From Monosiga brevicollis MX1 (lineage: Eukaryota; Opisthokonta; Choanoflagellata; Craspedida; Salpingoecidae), in NCBI RefSeq assembly GCF_000002865.3, contig NW_001865042.1, positions 517,918-559,808 on the forward strand: DNA of 41,891 nt, written 5' to 3'. Positions 8,912 through 18,277 of this stretch are shown here, one piece after another (positions within the stretch are counted from its first letter, which is position 1; each line of letters opens with the position of its first letter). The notes beneath the pieces were generated by a model, which was not told where the DNA came from, ran no database searches, and was given only the letters and a program-made list of their open reading frames with translations. Made by a program: the position numbers and the translations under genes.

Positions 8912-11367
8912 TTAAAACTGGTCATAGTATGCAGAATCCTGCAGATGCCGTGGCATGCCCATTTGCTGGGATGTTAAAATGGCAGGTGCCACGGCGCTGT
9001 AGGAAACACGGCGACCGGAATGTGAGGACGGTGCGGCTGCTGCTTGGTGCGGCTTGGCATCAAAGTAGCCATCCGACTCCTCGCCAGCGGAAGGCGCAGG
9101 CTTGGCATCAAAGTAGCCATCCGACTCCTCGCCAGCGGAAGGCGCAGGCTTGGCATCAAAGTAGCCATCCGACTCCTCGCCTGCGGATGGCGCAGGCTTG
9201 GCATCAAAGTAGCCATCCGACTCCTCGGCTGGGGCCGGAGCTGTATCAAAGTAGCCGGCTGTCTCTTGTGAACCAGGCACAACGTCTTGGTAGAACCCGT
9301 CGGCAAGCTCGGGCCCCTGCCGGGACCTAGCTTCTTGATAAGTTGGGCCCCGAGGTGCCGGCGCTGTATCAAAGTAGCCATCCGATTCCACAGCCCCTGC
9401 CGACGGTGCTGGTGCTGTGTCAAAGTAGCCATCCGATTCAACGGCTCCCGCGTTTTGGGCCTTGACGGTCTTGGACAGCATGGGCTGAGAAACCGAATCC
9501 ATTCGTAGGTCCCGCCCGGCATCAATGTAGTCGCCCCCCTCGTCATCACCCGTGCCTGCCGTGTCGAAGTACTGGCCAAATTCAACTGCACCGGCGGTCT
9601 CAAAGTACTGGCCATCATCACCAGCCCGACGGGACCCTTGGCTATGCATACCAGCTGGACCGGCTTCTAAATAATGCCCGTCGGCACCGTCTGCACCCGA
9701 AGTGGTGAAGTATTGACCGCCATCGACTGGGCCAAAGGCTTGACCTTGATCGCCTGAAGTACTGTGCTGTTTCTGTGCACGTGCATAAGCCGAGTCTTGG
9801 ATTCGCCCACCGCCCGAATAAGCATTATTCAAATGAACACTTCGCGGAGGGGCTTCGTGGTGGTCAATGTCTTCCGATACATCGAGATAATCATCGCCAT
9901 CGACCACATTATCTTGCGCGCTGCCGGACCTCTGCAAAGGTAGAAAGCAAGCGAGAAACATGTGAGGCCAACAGCAAAGCCGAGCGTTTGAAGCACTCTG
10001 ATTCGTTCAGCAACAAACCTGTGTGGCGCCAGCGCCAGCGCCAGTCATGGGTAGATAGCCGCCTGTACTCTGGCGACCGGGTTGGTTCGCGTCTGCCATG
10101 TCCACGTAGCCGTCCGTTTGCTGTGCCCCGCCGACTTCAGAGTATGCGTTGCCCGGCATGCCAGCAGCAATTTCTGAATAGGCGTTGGTGGGCAAGGTAG
10201 CATCGTAACCGGGGTTCGCAGTTGGCTGTGAGCGAAATGGAGCGGTGGCCTCGGAGCCCACTCCCACGTAAGCCACGTTGGTGCGCATGAAGTTATCCTG
10301 GCCCGAGCCACGAGATGACGCTCCCTCAATGTGATTGTACCCGTCACCCTTGCTCAAAGCTAAGAATGTGTCAGAGAGGAAAAACAAATGAGAAACGACC
10401 GAGCAGGACGTGCAACCAAGCAACTAGCGCGTCATCATCTGGAGCCAGAAAGGGCGTACTGCTGCGTCGGCCGCTGATATGAGTATATTGCCCACTTTGA
10501 GACGACATCATGTGCTCGTTGTAGGCCGGGTTGGCCACGACGCTAGACGGTGCTATGGAGAAAAAAAATATAAATGTTCGGTCAATCGAACGTAGGCTTC
10601 ACGATCAAACACGTGCGCACGGGGATGAAATGAATGCTGTGGGACGGGATGAGTGCCATGAGGGGCGAGAGGAAAAGCGTACCCTGATGGCCCGGGTTTG
10701 TGGCGGCAAAAATCTTTGGCTGGCGGCGGCGGCAACAGGCGCAACACCGACACCCGTCGCAGCCATCACGGCAACAACAGCGCCAAATGCAGCAGAGGAT
10801 GATGAGAAAAGCGACAATGGAAGCCGCAATGATGATCCAGAGCAGGTTGTCCTGGATGGTATCGGAAACCTGGTCGCCTGTTGATTTATCCTGCTTGTTT
10901 GTGCCGGTTTCATCGTCATCGTTGTCCAGATCACTTGCATCTCCGCACTCGCGGTCGCTGCTCATGGAGGAATTCTTAATCGTAACTTTGTTCAAGTCTT
11001 GGCAATTAGTTAGGGCCTCACATTTGCCATTGTCCCAATTATTGTAGTAAGCACCAGTTTGGTACTCGCGACAATCTTTCAAGCAGGAATCAGACGTCGT
11101 CAAAAAGTACCAGTCCGGGACGCTGCTGGAGCTAAAGCGCGTGTCGCTACCCACGCGTGTTGGATACCGTTCTGCAGTCGGATAATTAATACAAGCATCG
11201 CAGGTGACCTCGTCAGAGCAGACGGCACAGCCTTCAGCACATTCATTGCAAAAGGAATTGACAGCTTGCTTCTCGCAGTACTGGCCAATTGAGCATTCGT
11301 CGTCGCTATCACAGGCCAAGAAGACGGGCAACAAGACCAGGCCAATCAGGACCCCAGCCCGTCGCAT
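8912..11367 (-). CDS. Receptor-like single-pass membrane protein with phosphotyrosine-motif repeat tail
   Basis: Four exons: 10683-11367, 10460-10552, 10019-10359 and 8912-9931; 2139 nt, 712 aa. Residues 1-18 are a signal peptide; 19-142 are a Cys-rich ectodomain with CxxC spacing resembling furin-like or growth-factor-receptor repeats; an acidic stalk follows; residues ~175-195 are a transmembrane helix; then a run of Cys (CCCRDGC...CRCCACC) likely to be palmitoylated. The ~500-residue cytoplasmic tail holds 29 Tyr: one NPAY, two YxxM sites (GYVDM, GYLPM), NAYSE(I/V) twice, and many acidic (G/Q)YFD(T/A), including a 16-residue repeat. No kinase or SH2 domain is present, so this is probably a substrate and docking platform for tyrosine kinases. 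That function is inferred from motif content. The longer ORF reading begins at TTG, so the ATG at 11367 (A at -3) was chosen. Confidence 0.85.
9044..9238 (-). repeat. 48-bp coding repeat, about 4 copies
   Basis: The unit around cttggcatcaaagtagccat recurs every 48 bp and encodes a 16-residue module containing ESDGYFDAKPAP. Copies are nearly identical, while flanking related modules (GYFDTAPAP) have diverged. This suggests recent local expansion of tyrosine docking sites. The repeat is in frame and lies within the last exon of the receptor-like gene. Confidence 0.95.
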
Positions 11368-12464
11368 GGTGATGGGTCTTGAGCCACTCAATCGTTAAGA
11401 CACGCGACCGTGGCTAAAGGTGAGCGCACGCTTGCTTGTGTGATATGAGGCCAGCACGCTGCTGCATTTGGAAACCAATATGCCGACGGCTCGCCTTCAG
11501 GAGCGCGGCGGAGATTGGGCAGAGCTGTAGCTCAAGGTCTCAAACGGAGCCGGATGGTGCTCCTTTCCCGACTGTTGCAAGTTTGAACACACCTGCAAAC
11601 ACACAAACACCTTTGAGTCAAAAGCCAAACAGCATGGAGAAGGCGCGAGGTACAACACGAGTGCACAAGAGTCTATCATTCCACAGCTCCCGCGTCTGAC
11701 CGCCGTTTGCCACAGACACACACACACACACACAGACAAGGAGAGAGGAGAGGAGGTCACCGCCAACCGCTGCACTTGACCAACCTCCCAAGCCTTTTTC
11801 CCGCTTATGGGTCAAAAGGGAGAAATGAACATACATGACAGAGAGAAACAAAAGAAAAGGAACAAAATAAAACCAAAAAAAACAAAAAAGATCAAGGAAT
11901 GACATTGTCATGGAGCCAATAGCACCCACAACGTGTTGACATGCTTGACGCTTGGCCAGCTGCCAGAGTTGGGGGGGATGCAAGGGGTGGCAAAGGGGCT
12001 CGAGCTCCGAGATCGGTAGGCAAACAACATGTTGTCAACTCCACACCAAACCTAAGTAAAGTGTAGCACTTGTCAGACCACTCGTGTTGGTTGCGAGGAC
12101 ATGAGCCCCACACGAGGAGGAGAGAATGGCGGTTTGTCACTGGCTTCGTCAACTGCGTTCGAATGGTAGCATTGTCAGCATTTTCAGGTCAATCGGGGGT
12201 TTTCACACACACACAGCGACGTACGGCACGACAACAAGACCCAGAAAGGCCTCCCGTCGAGGGTCGGAGGTTGACGCCGACACCGGGCTCGGACTAGAAG
12301 CAACTGCTTGGGTTATTAACCTGCTTGAGCTGTTTCTTTAGACTTCTGAGAAGGCTTGGCTTGTCTTTTCATGGACTGAAGGCAATCGTCTCGGCGCGAA
12401 GGGCGGCAGCTCAAGCCGCACATACCGACCATCAGGCACCAACTGGCTGCTTGCGTGTCCGAGA
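11368..12464. promoter_or_regulatory. Divergent intergenic/promoter region between receptor-like and PDZ-WW genes
   Basis: The two flanking genes are transcribed away from each other, so this 1.1 kb should carry both promoters and 5' UTRs. I see no clear TATA box and no supportable extra exon. It includes a (CA)n tract at about 11711-11735. Confidence 0.45.
11711..11735 (+). repeat. (CA)n microsatellite
   Basis: Short CA repeat in the divergent intergenic region, with one imperfect unit at each end. Confidence 0.85.
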
Positions 12465-15400
12465 ATGTCGCGGCTGCCGCGCACCATCACACTCGAGCCT
12501 GCCAAGCAAGGGCTGCAGTTTAGCATTCGCGGTGGCGCCGAACATGGGTTGCCCATCATCATCTCCAACGTCGACGTGGGCAGTGAGGCTGCACGCTTGG
12601 GCCTGCGCATAGGCTGCGAAATCCTTTCCGTCAACGGCGTTTCCTTTCGAAATATCGAGCACAGCGTCGCCGTTGCCCAACTCACAACAGAACCCACGCT
12701 TCGCATCACCTTTCGATCCAATCCTCTCATTGAACGTGCGTCGAATTAAATGCCCATCCCACTGTCTTGTTGAATTTTGTTTTGTTTGGCTTTGGCACTA
12801 CCTTTCTGCTCGCGCTCAGGCGCGGTCGAGCTGCACCCCTGCTGGTGAACAGCATCTTGCTTGCAACTGAACCACACCCGCCCCCCCCCTGCCTGTGCTT
12901 TTACACAGGTGCTTTCACAGGTCAAGGCCCGGATTGTGAACCCGATCTTGCTGTGGACGCACTGATTCCACCGCTAACTGCCTTGCCACATCCTCACTCT
13001 GAATCCTCGGTGAGCGTACAAGAGCAACCCGGGCCAGAGGATGACGCAGCTATCCGTTCCACCGTTATTCAGCCCACGCACATGGCTTTGCCCCCTGCTG
13101 CCGCTGCATTGGGTACGGAGAGTGTGCACCTCGATTTGCACGGTGGCCATGACGGAGATGACGCCTTTGATACATCAGGGGCTGGTTCCTTTGTCGAGAT
13201 TGACGAACCTAGCGACGCAGAAACCTTGTCATTGGCGAGCCTCTCCTCCTACGCCAGCACTGCTGCCACAGGCTGGTTTGCTGCCAATAAGCAAAACCAG
13301 TCGAGCGACGGCATCGAAGAGCGCCTCCGATCCCTCTTTCGCACACCCACGCGCCGTGCCTCTGAAGTTATCGTGCCCGCACACCCAGGCAGCCCCCGAA
13401 CACCCGCGATAACACCACCCCGATTTTCTTTTCCCGCCCAAACCCCACACCCGTCTGGCAACAGCTCTGCGGCCACAAAGACAGATAAACCGGCCTTTGA
13501 TCAGCGGCGCATGGAGGCTCGCCTCCGTAGTCTTTCTCATCTGGCCAGCACGCCCTCAACTCGCACCCGTGAGCTTGCCCGCCGACCACAGCCGTTCACT
13601 GCTCCAATACACACGCTGCACAATGAAGCAGACGATCGCGACCTGGCGCCTGGCTGGACGAGTCACGTGGATTCGCGCACGAACAGAATCTTTTACGCCA
13701 AGTAAGCCTGCGTTGGACCACGCAACGTGCACAACGCATGTGAATCACTTGCCATTCTGACCGCCCAACCCCGCCCATGCCCCTCCTGTTTTACCAGCGC
13801 GGCAACACGGCAGACGACCTGGATCAAACCCGGTCGCCGGCAAGGCATACCCAGTGATCCGCAACTCGTAGACTGGCGAGGTATGATGTGCACTCTTGCT
13901 CTTCACACCATCCCCCCGCACGCATGCACACACACACATATACGCGCGCGTGTGCGCCACTTCCATTGACCCGCCTCGTCACTTGACTTGTGTAGCCTTA
14001 CCACATGGATGGGACATCGCGACCCACAAAAACGGAGAACCTTACTACATAAAGTTTGTCTTAAAGCACCTGCCGAGGCTAGCCTTGCCCACCAGCACCT
14101 GCGTGGCTGCACAGCCCGCCCCAGCCTCCGTTTCACTTGGTTTGTTCCTTGGTCTTTCGCAACTCAATCGTGCTGCAGTCACCTCGAACGCTGCAATACT
14201 TGGCATCACCCGCGCTGTGGCCGAGAGCAACGTTTACTCGAGCAAGTGACACAACAGCTAAATGAACACAGCCTCAAGCTCCGAGTATGTATCAAGTCGC
14301 CCTGATGCGTGCGAGAGGGTGGCGCGTCATTGGGCCAGGCTGCGTGCTCCCTTGATGTGTACATGGCCTTTTTGGAATAGGAGCAAGAGGGTGTTTTGCA
14401 AAGCCGAAGGGCCGATGCAACAGAGATTCAACAACGTTTGAATCGCATGCAAGAGCGACGAGCGGCTCTGAGCATGACACTCGCCCAGACTGAGGGTCAA
14501 TCCGAAGTTGAGGCTCGTTTAGAAGGCCAGCTTGAAATGCTTTCGGAGCAGGTTAGCCCACCCAAAGCCACAGTGGTCTCAACACGACGTGTCGCTGATG
14601 CAAATTTCCAAATTCTTGTCATCGCGCCTAGATATCCGATGTGATTACCGCTCAGAAGAGCGCTGCTGAAGTTGTTGAAGCGCAGACACAAATTGTGCGT
14701 CGGCGAAGAGAGCGCATCGAAGCTGTGGCCGACGTTCTCAGCCAATGTCAACAGCGCAGTGCTAAAGTGCCTGAGGTGAGGCACGGTGGCGCCATTCCAA
14801 AAGCCCCACCGGGCTCGATTCGTGCACTTTGGTGCACTCTCACTGAGTGGATCTGTAGATCGACCGCTCCCGCCACGCAGCTAGCACTGGCATGCACTTG
14901 CTGCGCCGGCTCAAGGCGGATTTCGACACGGCCGTGCAAGAATTGGCAGCCCTTGTCGGTACGCCGTCACGCCCATTGTTGGTCAGGGGAGTGCAGGCGA
15001 GCCGAACAACGTTGACTTGAAGGACCCATGACCTTCCATGTGTTAGATGCAGTTCTGGAGCAGGCTGGTGTGGCCGAACCATTCGGTGAACAGAGCCTGA
15101 TGGAGCTCGAGCGGCATCGCGACCGTGAATGGCTGGTGCATGTCGACGCAGAGCAAAACTTGCGCAGCGACCTGGAGATGCAACTGATTTCACTAACGGT
15201 AGAGCTTGAGCTGGCCCCCAAGGTATGATTGTTGATCTTGAAGCTAAGAACATGCCCCGCGCCAATGCCCTCGCGTCGAGTCACTCGCCACATGCAAGTT
15301 GCGCTCATTCGGTGCTCTGCCCTATTGATCAAAACAACAGTTGCGACTGGCCTTGAGTGAGTTGGAGCAGCTGCGTCGGCAGGAAATGCTCCGCTCGAGC

Positions 15401-15577
15401 ATGGGGATCCGCGCTGCCGTGCATTTGCCGGACAAGGAGCGCGAAGTTGATCACCTTGCTCGGCGGCTCTTGAGCTGTGTGCCCCCATTCGAAAGCGCAG
15501 AGTGTGTGCAAATACTCTGTGGCAGCAGTGGGCTGGCCTTTCGCAACGAAACGAGTGGATCAGCGATTGAAGCTTAA
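12465..15577 (+). CDS. PDZ - WW - WW - coiled-coil scaffold protein
   Basis: Ten exons: 12465-12735, 12909-13701, 13798-13880, 13996-14053, 14179-14284, 14381-14551, 14632-14775, 14859-14958, 15047-15222 and 15341-15577; 2139 nt, 712 aa, all junctions in phase. Residues ~6-86 are a PDZ domain (GLQFSIRGG carboxylate-binding loop, then a GCEILSVNG strand). A Ser/Pro/Thr-rich linker of about 240 residues follows. WW1 (~338-368: PGW, IFYAN, TTWIKP) spans the exon 2/3 junction. WW2 (~384-414: HGW, PYYIN, NTWHHP) spans exons 4/5. The rest (~415-640) is Glu/Gln/Arg-rich coiled coil. PDZ binds C-terminal peptides and WW binds PPxY-type ligands, so it is probably a cytoplasmic membrane-proximal scaffold. 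WW-WW-coiled-coil recalls KIBRA and PDZ-plus-WW recalls MAGI or STXBP4, but the order fits none; no C2 domain seen. Confidence 0.87.
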
Positions 15578-15955
15578 CGCCTATGATCTGATTCACTGGT
15601 GTGGGCGCGCTGCCCCAAAGAAACCCGCCTCGCTGTTTCTCAAGGGTATGCAGGTGAAGAGGATGAATGTTGTCGCGTTGTGAGTTGCCAGAATCAATCA
15701 ATTACAAGACCCATCGGAAGCCAAGAGACTGGCAACCGCTGGAATCGGCGGGTTCATTTAGGCGAATGGCACAGTTTGCCTCATCAGATTCCAGAAGCAG
15801 GAACAGAACAAGCAAAATCCAAACGTGAAAGCATGGACACGAGCCAAGGTGACAGGATGGCATCACGTTCTCGTGGAAAAAGATGGTGTGGGAATGCGAA
15901 AACAGAGTGGCTGCATGGCTCAGGAAGACGACGCAACAGCGCGCAGAATGCACCC
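15578..15955. other. Convergent 3' intergenic region
   Basis: 378 bp between the stop of the PDZ-WW gene (plus) and the stop of EXOSC6 (minus). Expected to hold both 3' UTRs; no other feature recognised. Confidence 0.6.
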
Positions 15956-17503
15956 TCAAGCGGACGCGTGCTCAAGTAAGGTGGAGCGGAGAGCACTGCC
16001 ATAGTTGGCCGCTGCTTCTAGAAGTGTGTGAGTGGCCTGTGACGGTCCAAAATCGGAGAAGGAGTGTGAAAAGGAAGGCCAGGGCACAAGAGCAAGAGGG
16101 TGCTTGCAGTTCATACCGCGGTTTGTGCCTTGAGCTGCATCTTGCCGTCATGAAGGAGGCCACACACCTCGCCCACGGAAGGCATAAGGGCCAGTACCAT
16201 GCGAGCGTCCTGGCATGTGTGCACGTTTGTTAGAGTCGAATATCGTTGGTACTGATCAAAATGAATAACTGCTGGCAACGAAGCTAGCCAGTTGGCACAC
16301 GAAGTAGGGGCACATGTCAGGTCCCTTACCGCCGACTCAAGTTCAGCACGATCTGGATCAACACGCAGCTGCCCCCCCACGTGTGCCTACCCGAAGATTC
16401 GAGGGTACAAGGTACGTGCACATGGTTCCACATAAATGTGAGTGAATGGGCACCACGGACACCCTCTCCAAGGTCGCGAGTGGTGCGCGCCGGGGACAAG
16501 GGGGCCCTCTTGATGTGAGAGCAAACAAAAGGACATACACCAGCAATGGCAGTGACGATATCCCGTAGCTCAATGCCAGCCTCCACCAAGGCAGTGCTAG
16601 AGGCCATCACAAGGGCTGGCAGGACTGGACAGCGTCGATAAAGAGTGAGGCAAGAGCAGACAGCCCACTGACACGGCGGGGTGCGGCCAAGGCAGAGCCA
16701 GAGCAACAAGAGGGGGAAAGAGCGAAGAGCGACCCAGGACATACCACCGCCGTCATCCTCGAGAATAGTCGCCTGCAAGGCAATGGTGGACTTTGGATAT
16801 TTTTCCAATAGAATGGCGGGTTTGATCATGGCATCCAGGTCGCGGCGCAACCCTCGGTCCGCATCCGTCTAATTCCATGAAGCAAGTGGGATGCGGAACG
16901 TGATTGAAGGCGAATGTCTGAGGAGATTGGGTCGGAGGCAGGAGCTGGTTGTCTCGAAACCAGCACTAAAGCCGATTGAGGCCGCACCTCCTGAAGCGTC
17001 GCACGTTTTTGCTCAGCAAAGGGTGCACGTGTGATGTGGCATTCAAGCACACCCATATCGCTAAATGTTCCTGCACGAGCGGCTTCTTCAGGACCGTAGC
17101 TACAGCAGTCAGGGCAGATGATGAGGTGGAGGGTGCGCGTGCGAGGCAATAAGGGGACAGACTGAAGGAGAGCATGGCAAGAGCGGACGACGAGGGACCT
17201 ACCAGGCCACCATCACCTTGGTGCGGCCCATCTCGAGAAAGCATGAGCCAGCAGCACGGGAGACAACGCCAGTCTGCAGAGCCAGCGACCGAGGCTCGCC
17301 GGCTTCGCGGCTCCGCTGGAAGGTGTTGAGGTTCGGGACACCACGACACATTTCAATGAGCAAGCGCGATGGCTACAGCAAGGGAGCAGAAAGATCGCTT
17401 GATGTTTCACCTGGGTACGTTCAACCGGGGAGCTGGTCGGTGGCAGGAGAGTTTGCTCGGGACCGGCCACCCGCAGGCTATCCGTCATGATTGCGGTCGC
17501 CAT
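15956..17503 (-). CDS. EXOSC6: RNA exosome core subunit MTR3 (EXOSC6), RNase PH-like
   Basis: One of six RNase PH-like proteins of the exosome ring, which threads RNA to the 3'-5' nuclease; the ring is catalytically inactive in animals and yeast. Eight exons: 17411-17503, 17203-17372, 16988-17099, 16745-16868, 16539-16624, 16330-16386, 16117-16209 and 15956-16036, giving 271 aa (human about 272). Landmarks in order: RVAGPE near the N terminus, LQTGVVSRAAGSCFLEMG, TKVMVACYGP across an intron, RAPFA, EKYPKS, ILEDDGG, SSTALVEAGIELRD, VLALMPSVGEVCGL and a C-terminal helix. RAPFA, EDDGG and the short acidic insert point to MTR3 rather than RRP41. The start at 17503 has A at -3 and G at +4; an in-frame ATG at 17533 has weaker context. 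Intron 1 (17373-17410) is only 38 nt. Confidence 0.9.
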
Positions 17504-18106
17504 CCTGCTACACTGGCGCTCGTCTATGGGCATGGAGTTGAGCGATGGAGTTGAGCGTGAAAGGTGGAGTCGACCCGCCAGCCACCAGAGGTCGTGATCC
17601 AACACACGAGAGAGAGACCACCTGTGGCTGCGGAAGTGTGAGCAACAACACACTCAGGGCACTTTGTTCGAACAAGCTGTTGTTCGGGTGTTTTCTGATG
17701 TCAGATCGTATTGTCAGATGTTTCTTTTGACAGTCGCGTGTCATCATCACGGTCGTCATCACTCGCTACCAAAGGAAAGACGCATAAGAAGAACAAAGAA
17801 TGGCACATGTAACGTTTGATGGGGGTTTGTATTGCAGCAATAACAACAACCTGACGCCACCCTGCCTTCAAGAAGTGCCGTACCAGCAACAATAACTTCA
17901 TCTGCCCATACACTGCCTTATGCACCAACTTGGCAGCACCTCGACATCAACTCCACAATCAACTACCACAACCATGATCAACGCCACCCGCACCTCCCCC
18001 TTTCCCCAACAACCACCTCGAGGTTACGAGAAGCAAGGCATGACCGCAAGACGTAGACCGCTTGCTTCAGTCACACAACGGCTTGCTTCCGTTGAGAGCT
18101 GGCCCA

Positions 18107-18118
18107 AGTATAAGTAGA
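18107..18118 (+). promoter_or_regulatory. TATA-like element upstream of the hairpin
   Basis: AGTATAAGTAGAG resembles a TATA box and lies about 115 bp before the inverted repeat at 18222, on the same strand as the oligo-T runs that follow it. This is suggestive only; one such match in AT-variable sequence can be chance. Confidence 0.25.
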
Positions 18119-18221
18119 GGGCCAGGCGGTTTCAGTGGCATTTTACACCTCTTGGACTCGTAGAGTGACTGGTTGCTCTGCTGCTGGGGGACGTTGGGAG
18201 TCGTTGAGGGCAGTCGCCCTT

Positions 18222-18277
18222 CTCTCCCCTTTGCTTCTCCCCGTCGGCTGAATGCTGGGGAGTAGCAAAGGGGAGAG
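18222..18277 (+). repeat. Perfect-spaced inverted repeat: 21-bp hairpin stem, 14-nt loop
   Basis: The arm at 18222-18242 and the arm at 18257-18277 are reverse complements with a single mismatch, separated by a 14-nt loop (18243-18256). The stem is C/T-rich on one side and G/A-rich on the other. It lies outside any gene I can support. It could be a structured non-coding RNA, a cruciform-prone element or a remnant of a mobile element. Confidence 0.8.

Noticed and set aside
9044-9238. CRISPR-like array
   Set aside because: The repeats are contiguous, in frame, coding for a 16-residue module, with no spacers; eukaryotic context.
11367-11391. Start of the receptor-like gene at 11391
   Set aside because: The codon there is TTG; the ATG at 11367 has good context and directly begins the signal peptide.
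12767-12908. Upstream extension of the long ORF ending at 13705
   Set aside because: This part is the intron between PDZ exon 1 and exon 2; the acceptor at 12908 and phase agreement exclude it from the protein.
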